Assembly: GCA_949358305.1 (NCBI GenBank)
Contig: OX442318.1
Span: 5,008,501-5,072,500 of the forward strand
Reading direction: 5' to 3'
Length of the DNA stretch: 64,000 nt
From: Strigamia acuminata
Taxonomy: Eukaryota; Arthropoda; Chilopoda; Geophilomorpha; Linotaeniidae
Positions 56,001 through 64,000 of the stretch are shown here, in pieces. The notes below the pieces were generated by a model. The model made no database searches and was not told where the DNA came from. It was given only the letters and a program-made list of their open reading frames with translations. Within the stretch, counting starts at the first letter, position 1, and each line of letters starts with the position of its first letter. The position numbers were made by a program, and so were the translations under genes.

Positions 56001-59000
56001 ATTTATTCAACATAAATACTCAATTATCAATTTGATTTCAGGTCATTACCTGTTTGTTTCAACCTATACTCCTGGCAAATTTACTCTTGGCATGGAAGCT
56101 TGGCTTAACTCACCATTGATGCCCGCAACGAGCGGACAGACCTGCCTTACCTTCTGGTACCACATGTTTGGAGAAAATATTGGAAAACTTGGAGTTGCTC
56201 TTATTAATGATACAAACAAAATTGAAATATGGGTTCAGCATGAAAGTGACGGAAATATTTGGCTGCCTGCTTTCGTAAACATTGACAAACAATTAGGGAA
56301 TTACGTAAGTTAGAGCTCAGTAGTCAGAATTGTTTTGGCTTAATCCACTGCTTACTACTTCTAGAAATTAGAAATATCGGGTGAGGTAGAATCCAATTCT
56401 CCACATATAATTGCAATTGATGATATAGAATATTACAATTCATCATGCATATCAGGAACATGTAAGAACTGAATGCCGAATATTATATTTGCGGAAATCA
56501 TATATTTGTTTACTATTAAAATACATTGTTTCAGATGAAGTCAATTTTGAATCAGGTAATGGTGGCTGGGTGCACAATTTTTCAACAACAGAAGACCAGT
56601 GGAAAGTAATAAGAATGTATGAAGAAATCAGAGGTGTAGACCACACAACGAATTCTCAATACGGTATGCTCACACATGATCCACCTAAGAGAGAGAAAGT
56701 GCTTAACTGAACTTCTGATTTCCCTCATTTTACAATTTCCAGGTCATGCCTTGAACTTCAATGGAAAAGAAGGAGCAACCGCCGTTGTAAACAACCCGAC
56801 CAAGTTTCAGTCCTCGAACAAAGGAAGCTGTTTTCAGTTTTGGTACATGATGACCGACGATGAAAATTCAAATCTTGTAGTTGCACGAATAGTTGACTCG
56901 ATAAGAGTACACAAATGGTATCAAACGTACAATCCTTATGAATGGCATTTTGGTCAAATTTCAATCCCACCGAACAAGCTTTTCCAAGTAAGCCAAGACT
57001 ACGGTCATCCCTCCTTTAGTGAGAGTGATAGATTTTGTGTAGCCATCTTAGAAATTTTATTCCAAACTAAAATTCCAAACTTTCAGATTGATTTCCGGGG
57101 AACCGTAATGAGCCTTCAGAAAAACCGCCATAGTTTCTTCCTCGATGATTTTATTATTCGGAACGAATCTTGCTTGCCAGATGGTTCTTGTGATTTTGAA
57201 AGCTCTTCTTGTGGCTGGAATACTGAACATTACTCCGCCAGAAACCTAAAGTGGTTAAGAAGTAGTGCCGCTACACCGTCTAAGACATCCGGTCCTGATG
57301 TAGATGCTACAGGCAACAAAGAAGGATCTTACATGTTTCTTGATTCTGTCTTGGGTAACGGTGGACAAGCTGATATAAGAAGTACGCAATTACAAACCAA
57401 AAACAACATCTCCTGTTTCAGCTTTTATTACCATATCAGTGGACCCAGTAAGCAATTAGAAAACACTGAAGCTCATAAATGTACTCAAATTTGTCATTTA
57501 TCATTTAGATGTAGGATCTTTAAGTGTTGAAGTGATTTTGTCGAACTACGATACAATAAGCATTTTTAAAGTCACAGGCCCCAGAGAGAAAAAGTGGATC
57601 CCAGTACATTTGGAAATCCATAATCTAACAGAATACTACTTTGTAAGAACTGCTTTCATTGTCAGTACAGTTCAATTTTGTCATAGCAAACAAAAAAATC
57701 CAAAAAAAATTGATGATTTGTTAGGCCGGGCAAACTTGGACTGTAATATTTACTTGCTAACAAAATTAATCATGTTCTTTTTTCTATTACACTAAGATAA
57801 GAGTATTTGGCAGACTGAATAAAAGTCCGATGGGAAGCATAGCAATTGATAACTTCACTGTTACTCCTGATATTTGTCCACAAAAGATGGTAGTACCACT
57901 TCCCACAACTACTTCGACTACTACGACAACTACAACTATTCCGACGACCACGGTTAAAATTACATCTGAAAGCACCAAACAAACTCAACGAATAACAAGT
58001 GCTGCTACCAAACCTCCTGCTATCACAACATCAACAAAAATAATAACAAAACCAGTAACTGAAAAAACAACCACTGAAATTCTGACCAAAACCTCAACTC
58101 CGTCAACAGCAGGATGTTCTGCCAATGAACTTTCATGCAGTCCAAAGGGAAACTGTATCAAAAGTGTCTACTGGTGTGATGGGAACAAAGATTGCCCAAA
58201 TGGAGAAGATGAAAAAATATGTGGTAATGAACACATTTCCTCTAGATTTCTATTAAATTAAAAAAATATCCCTTTATATTTATAGAAGAAAGAAAGTGCC
58301 CCGAAGGAACATTTTCTTGTTCTTCGGAAGCGGGCAAATGTATTGATAAAAAAAAGCTCTGCGATGGATCCTCTGACTGCACTGACAGATCAGATGAAAG
58401 TCAATGTGGTAAGTCCATACTACAAATCAAATATTAATCAATCCCACAATCTACCAGTGTTTGACCACCCCTACTCTTAACTGACCATCATAATGACTTT
58501 AATTTTACTTTTAACAACTATTTTGTTTCAGAATGTTACTCAGATTTATGCTTGCACGAAGCAACCTGCACCAAACAGGAAAAACTAGCTGTTTGTAATT
58601 GTGTAAACAACCATGGCGGAAACCGGTGCCAATTAGCATTGACAAGCAAAGCTGACTCATCATCTGGTAAGATCTAACAAACCACATTTTAGCAAATCCA
58701 ACCAAATTCTATGATTTTTAGGTCAAGGATGGATAGCAGGTGTGGTCATAGGTTGTCTTCTGGTCATTGGATTGGGCATTGCCTTCTACTGGAAGAAATA
58801 CAGACACCCAAAGTAAAATATCTATAAGATTATTCAATTCACTTGAATTTACTGTTACACTTTATGCATATTTCTAATGTTGTTGGTTCATTTTTTTTTA
58901 AAAAAAGCATTATTGAAACTACTCCAATGTCAATTGATAATCCAATGTATGAGAATGCGACCGAAGCCCCCGAATTTCATTCAGTAAGAATTGTTAAACA

Positions 59001-59284
59001 GTGACCTCAAATCACATCTGGGGGTTTTTTTTTATGAAATATTTCATACACAAAATTGCAAAAGGGGCCCTCAGATGTTATTATTAGACATTTTTAAACA
59101 AAAATTCATTTTAGTTTGAATTTAAGGATCCAGATACCAATATACCCAATGCACCTGATGAAACAACTGATGTAAGTGTTACTAAGTCTCATCTACATAA
59201 ACCTACCACCATTTTGCATTATTTTTCTAATAATTCCTTCAATTCTAGGGAGGTGGAATTGTGAATCCACTTTACTCCAAGTAA
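43938..59284 (+). CDS. Gene 4: giant MAM/LDLa/EGF type I membrane receptor (copy C)
   Basis: This is the third full tandem copy and the most compact. Exon 1 is 43938-43983 ([15 protein letters not shown]) and exon 2 is 44040-44072. MAM1-MAM8 span 44192-50076, MAM9-MAM11 50512-53676, LDLa1 53746-53871, MAM12 54001-54648, LDLa2 54705-54839, MAM13-MAM16 54973-57890, the Thr-rich stalk and LDLa3 57890-58223, LDLa4 58286-58408, EGF 58532-58666, transmembrane helix 58722-58812, and tail exons 58908-58984, 59127-59172 and 59250-59284. MAM13 is shortened in its first exon by roughly a dozen residues relative to genes 2 and 3. Splice sites and frame otherwise match gene 3, with which it shares very high DNA identity over several blocks, introns included. 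Confidence 0.85.
44192..50076 (+). other. Gene 4 MAM1-MAM8 coding block
   Basis: Approximate modules are MAM1 44192-44877, MAM2 44977-45620, MAM3 45675-46216 (internal intron 45996-46057), MAM4 46281-46932, linker 47061-47129, MAM5 47203-47823, MAM6 47896-48436, MAM7 48437-49073, linker 49154-49189 and MAM8 49392-50076. The MAM7 first intron (48578-48632) is only ~55 nt, against ~360-385 nt in genes 2 and 3. Confidence 0.8.
50171..50398. mobile_element. MITE with ACACCACCGCCAAG ends, gene 4
   Basis: 24-bp inverted ends (ACACCACCGCCAAGTTTTCT on the left, two mismatches on the right) enclose about 180 bp rich in TTGGCGG words. It lies between MAM8 and MAM9 of gene 4 and is absent from genes 2 and 3. 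Confidence 0.65.
51368..51922 (-). mobile_element. Probable solo LTR in gene 4 MAM10 intron
   Basis: This 555-bp, GC-richer insertion is bounded by TGTGA and TCACA. Read on the minus strand it has a TATAAAAGG box followed by leader-like sequence, as expected of an LTR promoter. No clean target duplication is seen, so the boundaries are provisional. The corresponding introns in genes 2 and 3 lack it. Confidence 0.55.
52698..52866. mobile_element. Mariner-like MITE in gene 4 intron
   Basis: The inverted ends start CAGT and share GTGTAAATATTATTCACCCC (26 matching bases). TA precedes the left end. At about 169 bp it is non-coding and lies between MAM10 and MAM11. Confidence 0.7.
53746..54839 (+). 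other. Gene 4 LDLa1-MAM12-LDLa2 block
   Basis: LDLa1 is 53746-53871 ([10 protein letters not shown]), MAM12 54001-54648 (MCDFEDGNLCVW) and LDLa2 54705-54839 (CGDDTCIKQTSVCDF, CKHGSDEINC). The intron after LDLa2 begins with GCAAGT, whereas genes 2 and 3 have GTAAGT there. Confidence 0.8.
54973..57890 (+). other. Gene 4 MAM13-MAM16 coding block
   Basis: The MAM13 first exon (54973-55083) is about 35 nt shorter than its equivalents, and the rest is about 55152-55253, 55318-55456 and part of 55722-55984. MAM14 continues at 56042-56305 and 56364-56461. MAM15 starts at 56535. MAM15/16 share exon 57087-57447, then 57509-57642 and 57797 onward. Confidence 0.75.
57890..59284 (+). other. Gene 4 Thr-rich stalk, LDLa3-4, EGF, TM and tail
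   Basis: The stalk length is intermediate between those of genes 2 and 3. LDLa3 ends at 58223, LDLa4 is 58286-58408 and EGF 58532-58666 (CYSDLC ... CNCVNNHGGNRC). The TM exon 58722-58812 has [20 protein letters not shown]. Tail exons encode NPMYEN and NPLYSK before TAA at 59282-59284. Confidence 0.8.
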
Positions 59285-59348
59285 ACCACTAATTTTTTTT
59301 CTCTATTTGTGTAAATATAAAAATTTAATTGTAATTTTAAATTGAAAA

Positions 59349-59354
59349 AATAAA
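59349..59354 (+). terminator. Polyadenylation signal of gene 4
   Basis: An AATAAA hexamer lies about 65 bp after the stop codon, in a position like that of gene 2. Gene 3 has no AATAAA at the matching place, only A-rich sequence with an A run near 41622-41639. Confidence 0.45.
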
Positions 59355-59987
59355 AAAATACGATAATATTTCCAATTGAAACACCCTCTATCAATTTTAA
59401 ACACAAACCTGTCAACCGGTTGTTCCATTTTGGACATTTTGTGACGTAACGACTGAAAATGGCGTACTCCGTGTAAACTACTACAACCTAAGCGGTAGTT
59501 TTCATCTTAACGTTTCTTAATGATAACAAAAACACTTACCGTATCGGGACAGCTGAAATGACCGTTTGTGCGTTTTAAATTGTGGCAACCATCGGAGAAG
59601 ATTTTCGGCGTTAAGATGATCATCGCGATGGACTCGGTGTTCGGTGCGACAAGTAAAAGGCGAACGGAAGTAAGCGATAAACGGATGCTCGACTTGGTGT
59701 AACTAACGTTTATAAACATTTCAAATATATATATTTTTTTTCTCTTTTTATTATTTATATTTACATTTGTTTTCACTAATTTTACATAAATATATTTTTA
59801 TTATTCGTTTGATTAACTTTTGACCCGATGAGTATCGCCATCTATTGTCCAAATCCAAAACTCCAACATTTATTTTTCTCAGCCATGTTGATCATGGCGA
59901 CCAACGTAGTTAATAAAATTATGATAAACATATTTTCTCCTTCTAAATCAACTTATACAAAGCAAAAAAAAACTTAAATATTGCACA

Positions 59988-59993
59988 TTTATT
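59988..59993 (-). terminator. Polyadenylation signal of the GPCR gene
   Basis: The plus strand reads TTTATT, which is AATAAA on the minus strand about 78 nt after the TGA of the receptor. The two convergent genes are thus separated by roughly 600-650 bp. Confidence 0.45.
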
Positions 59994-60070
59994 TAATGAA
60001 TGAAAAACAAGCATATAAAAACAATAATGGAAAATAAGAATAAAAATACAAATGATAAAATACAACAAAG

Positions 60071-63000
60071 TCATGAATAGTAATTAAGATGTCGTCCGTC
60101 CGCGGTGGACAAGTCAGTGGCATGTCTTTCGTTCGTGGACACCGATAGCGACCGAGCCATTGAGACGGACGTAGTCCGAGTTTGCGTGAAAGACAACTGT
60201 CGTGACGGACTTCCACCTCTACACTTGCGCACTACGTGAAAAAAACTTTCGCGAAAATTGCGCGACATAAAACCATACACGATGGGGTTGACGCAGCTGT
60301 TGAAATACGCCATTAGATGAAATGTTGTTCGCAGCGGCTTGAAATATCCTTCGTTGAGTACCGGGAAGATCCCGAATGCCGTTAATACGTTGTTGATTAA
60401 TAGTGGTGTCCAGCAAATGTGAAATAAAAGTACTACGACAACAAGTAACTTGATAACCTGTAAACAAAGTAAAAAATGTAAGTTACAACACTTTGACTCT
60501 CAATTACGTAGTACCCCAATAGCATAGATGATCGATTTAACATCGCATCTATACTCGAGTTGCACTCAAAAAGGCACCTCACAATGTGTACTCCCATTGG
60601 TCGAGCCAGTTAGGCCACTCTTGGAGTGGGTTTGAGAATACATGCGACGTTAAATCGTTCACATTCAATAAATTTTCCAATACTTCAGTCTGAGAAATGC
60701 TTTTGGCTTTAACCGGTAGTGTTTTAGACCACCACCAGATGGTTCAAACTTCTTTATTTTTATTGTTACGTTTTCCAAGAAAATTTTGATAAAAATCAAG
60801 CGTATTTCCTTTCAAAGTTAATCAAGTTCGTATGGAATCCCATAATTGATATTGATTACTGCACGAGTAAACAAAAACCAACCATTAAGACTGCGTATGT
60901 TTGATGCAACAGCAAACCTTGCTCATTGATTACAGATCAATAGGTCAAAGAAAGAACAATCCTTCTTTATTTCTTTCACACTGTGTATGTAAGTACTAAG
61001 CAGCCTTCTTAAGGCAATCTAGTGTGCCCAGACCCAGTGCACCCGGCAGAGCTAACTTGATCCCACTTTAATAACAACAAATCCCATATGACATGACAAC
61101 CCTTCTGCAGCCGTGGTGAATTTCAAATCCCAGCAGAAATTCGTGCAGACATAAAATGTTACGGTTGTTTTCAGCAGAGAATGGACAACATGGACACGTA
61201 TCCACATTCTCAGTGCGTTTTTCCACCGATGGCGCCACATGATATACAGGGTGAGTCAAAAGTCTGTTCCCCTCAAATATTTCCTGAGCAATTGCATCTA
61301 GGCCAACTTTGATGAAGCGATCGTATAGGAAGTTGGGTGAGAGCAATCCAATGATGTTATCAAATTTGACCTTGAAGGCCCTTTTCAAGGTCATTCATTT
61401 GCTAACTTCTAACAAAGTCAATTACAAAGTTGTAGAGCACCAACAAATTAGTACTATCCAACTTATCTTAGTCATCTTAGGTTAAATGTTTTCATTTTAA
61501 AATGAAAACACCCTGTATAGCCGCACTGTATTCTGGGACGACAACAGGTAACAAACAAGCTTAGTTGGCAAGCAATGTATGACACGTGATTGCCGTCATC
61601 CAATCAGCACACAGAACAACGAATTAATAGGAAATAACACACAGATAAATTTCCATGAGTTTTGTAGAAATTCACCTGTTTTACTGTGGCGTTTTCGTCG
61701 GCCGATTGATGACTAACATTCTTCTTACAAAGACTTGATGCTGGAGATTGAGTGTTATTACCAATTGGTGCCATAGGATAAGATTCTGTTAAACATCGAT
61801 TTTTACCATTTCGGCTAGAAAAATAAAAAATAAATAATAAAAAATAAATAAAAAATCAAGCAATTAGCAATAAGTTTAAAAGAAAAAACCTTATCATAGA
61901 AGCTCTTTGTTGCATCACCTGCCACACTTTTAGGCAAATGCTAGTATAGGTGAATCCCATAACTATAGTGGGTATTAAAAGCAGCAAACTCAGGTAGTAA
62001 ATTTCATAAACTTTCCACCATAAAGTGTTGTCCCAGTCTTCCACACACCAGAAATGAACTTGGTCTTTTCCAATTGCATATAAAATCTGTAATAAACCAA
62101 AAATAAAAAATTATCAAAAATGCTAATTAAAAACAAAATAAATACAAATATTGTCTTCCATTTTGGAAAATGATTTTGGATCAATAAACTACCCTATTGG
62201 TTGTGCTGAAACTAACTGTAAGAAAGGCTTGTCACAAGCTCTAATAAAAGATCATGGCTTTTAAAGCCAGTTATAAATTCCACTCATGAAAAACCAGGGT
62301 TTATCACTTTTGAGAGTTGGTATTCCTATAGGTACCTCAAGTAATGTCCTAAACTAAAATTTTTTTCAAAAACTTTTTCTTTTTGCAGGTCCTATATGGT
62401 TAAAGCTAGATACGACAGCTTTTCGTAAGTTTGGAAAGGTGACAAAAATTATTGTGTAATGAACTTCATGAGTTCAAAAGTTATGGATAAATAAATTTGA
62501 TGAACTTTTACATTGACGAGTGAACAGGTCGATTCATATACATCAAATAAAGCCAAATATATGATTCAAATAGTGAATATTTTTTTCGCAAAATGATTCT
62601 TTGCAAAAACTAACTGTCGTACATTGAAATTAAATACCAACATATTGCAACGTATTTATGGGTTACAATGTGATACAATATATTTTTGAACCAGTACTGA
62701 ACTGGCCCGGCGGGATACCGGTAATTACCCGGTGGCCCGTCGTCGCCTGCCAGGGCCCATCCCGAATTTATTAATTGTGGCCCGAACATCCAGATTTTCC
62801 GGTACTAAATTTGTTTCCAGTCCAGCCCTGTTTTGAACCATCAAGTCTGACTAATAAATCTACAAGCACACAACTTCAAACGGCATTAGTGAGCAGTTAT
62901 TAAGAAAAAATCATGATAGTCTTTTAATAACACAAGCACATTGAATTTATGACTTTTGATACTTAACTTTTATAGTTCTTAGTAATAAAACTTAATTAAT

Positions 63001-63157
63001 TTTAGCATTCTGCTGCTTTGATTGTCCACTCACCTTCATAAAAATCGTAGGAGTGGCCAGAAGAAATGATAAAAACCAAATTCCTGCAATCACTTTCTGT
63101 GCTTGACTTATAGTGCAAATATATTTCGCTTTAATCGGATGCAGAATGGCATAATAT
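60071..63157 (-). CDS. Class A (rhodopsin-like) neuropeptide-type GPCR, 3' exons only
   Basis: Four minus-strand exons join in frame. Exon 63034-63157 carries the end of TM3 and TM4, with a YYAILHPIKAKYICT stretch that follows the DRY/ERY site in peptide receptors. Exon 61890-62086 carries the second extracellular loop Cys (HFWCVED) and TM5. Exon 61676-61814 is a Ser/Asn-rich third intracellular loop. Exon 60071-60457 carries TM6 with CWTP, TM7 with NSCVNPIVYGF, and a cytoplasmic tail ending LNYYS before TGA. The donor at the end of the TM5 exon (GTTTTT) is weak. TM1 to early TM3 must lie beyond base 64000, as I found no membrane segments in 63158-64000. The TM3 and TM7 signatures suggest the orexin, QRFP or cholecystokinin-like peptide receptor group; the ligand is not assigned. 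It is convergent with gene 4 and appears functionally unrelated. Confidence 0.8.
60533..60657. mobile_element. Hairpin MITE in GPCR intron
   Basis: About 34-bp inverted arms beginning CGATTTAACATCGCAT, with a few mismatches, surround a ~55-bp centre. It lies in the intron before the last GPCR exon. Confidence 0.55.
61247..61515. mobile_element. Mariner-type MITE in GPCR intron
   Basis: The termini CAGGGTG and CACCCTG are inverted and flanked by TA at both ends. Similar short ends occur at 9129-9208. Only the outermost bases are inverted, so the call is moderate. Confidence 0.45.
62692..62830. mobile_element. hAT-like MITE in GPCR intron
   Basis: The ends CAGTACTGAACTGG and CCAGTCCAGCCCTG are imperfect inverted repeats and an exact 8-bp duplication TTTTGAAC flanks both sides (62684-62691 and 62831-62838). 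The interior is GC-rich and non-coding. Confidence 0.75.
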
Positions 63158-64000
63158 CTGAAAATAAAGCAACAAAATACTCTTTTAATGCACTATAATC
63201 AACTTTCACTGCATAGCAAAAAAGCAATAGAAAGGGATTAAATGAAAGGGGATCAATTGGTCCTTTTGGCACTTCCTTGTGAAAGTGGTGGCATTTATCA
63301 TCAACTGCTTCCAAAAGACACTAAAGGAACAAGATAGGGCCCTTTGTTTGTTAAATTGAATGCGTTTATTGCTGCTTTCCAAGATTCAGAGATACGAACT
63401 TCAAGCTAAGTGCACATAACCTGATTCCGTGCACGGAATGATCACTTTCCGTGTGTGACCAAAAGTTTTTGTCGATGTGGTACACATAGTTCCGCTTACC
63501 ACACACGGAAACTTTCCGGTGGTATAAAAAAGAAATACATTTTTTAAAACCAACGATTCTAAAACTGTACTTTAACAGCTCTCTGCAGAGCCCTGGGTCT
63601 CTGTAAAACATCACCAGGGGGCTTCACAACGTTTCTAGATTGAGGAATGATACCCCACTCCTGCTGTTAGATCAGGATGGCTGAACTTTTAACTTGAAAA
63701 TGTTTAGCTAGCTCTACCAGTTCCAATAAATATCTTTTATGACATTTTGTGCTCCAATGGATATACCATTTCTCTTCTGAGGTACGGTAGTTCCATTTTT
63801 AATAGCAAGTCAATCATTAAAATGGATTAGAAAGGTGTTAAAAGGGTTTGAAAATTGGAAACAGTAAGATTAATTTGGAAATTTATTAAAAAATGTAGTC
63901 ATTTGGGAGTATTGGGACAACAGATGTTAAAAGTGAGATTGAAGAAAATATTAATGATGACTGAGGGTTTTGTTTGGTGAAATTACTTCCATTATTTAAA
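63158..64000. other. Upstream GPCR intron, no exon seen
   Basis: I searched both strands for membrane segments that would supply TM1-TM3 of the receptor and found none. The sequence is AT-rich with no clear repeat, so the 5' exons must lie further along. Confidence 0.5.

Larger units (their letters stand above)
59285..60070. other. Spacer between convergent gene 4 and GPCR gene
   Basis: It holds the two facing polyadenylation signals and the conserved receptor 3' flank up to about 59455, then unassigned AT-rich sequence. Unlike the other two spacers, it has no visible remains of a gene 1-like copy. Confidence 0.5.

Noticed and set aside
59507-59776. 89-codon reverse frame downstream of gene 4
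   Set aside because: No motif, low complexity, and it lies beyond the GPCR polyadenylation signal with no splice link seen.
63366-63614. 82-codon reverse frame upstream of the visible GPCR exons
   Set aside because: It has no hydrophobic segments and cannot supply the missing TM helices.

Overview
The window is nuclear DNA of an animal, most likely an AT-rich invertebrate. Genes are split into many small exons by mostly 55-75 nt GT-AG introns, the proteins are built from MAM, LDL-receptor class A (LDLa) and EGF modules, and a rhodopsin-type neuropeptide GPCR lies at one end. The species cannot be fixed from the sequence alone. All exon coordinates are hand-read from reading frame, splice signals and alignment between copies; expect errors of a few bases.

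Layout. Gene 1 (1-4531, +) is the 3' part of a short MAM gene that stops after the module I call MAM8. Genes 2 (5147-22975), 3 (24536-41559) and 4 (43938-59284), all +, are three full tandem copies of one very large type I membrane receptor. Each encodes a signal peptide, 16 MAM modules with LDLa1 between MAM11 and MAM12 and LDLa2 between MAM12 and MAM13, a Thr-rich stalk, LDLa3, LDLa4, one EGF-like module, one transmembrane helix, and a short tail with two NPxY motifs. I estimate about 3,000 residues each. The three share a ~220 bp upstream block with an almost invariant 23-bp core 37-40 bp before the ATG. On the minus strand, 60071-63157 holds the 3' exons of a class A GPCR.

The spaces between genes 2/3 and 3/4 contain decayed remains of gene 1-like short genes, including its 3' flank. 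The duplicated unit therefore appears to have been a long receptor plus a short companion; only the first short gene in the window still looks intact.

Introns and spacers carry many copy-specific mobile elements recognisable by terminal inverted repeats and target duplications: pogo-like, Harbinger-like, Tc1/mariner-like, hAT-like, an AACGCCGG-rich MITE, a nested hairpin element and a probable solo LTR. Because they differ between copies, they were inserted after the duplications. The receptors look like adhesion, ligand-binding or endocytic surface proteins; no ligand or pathway can be read from the sequence.
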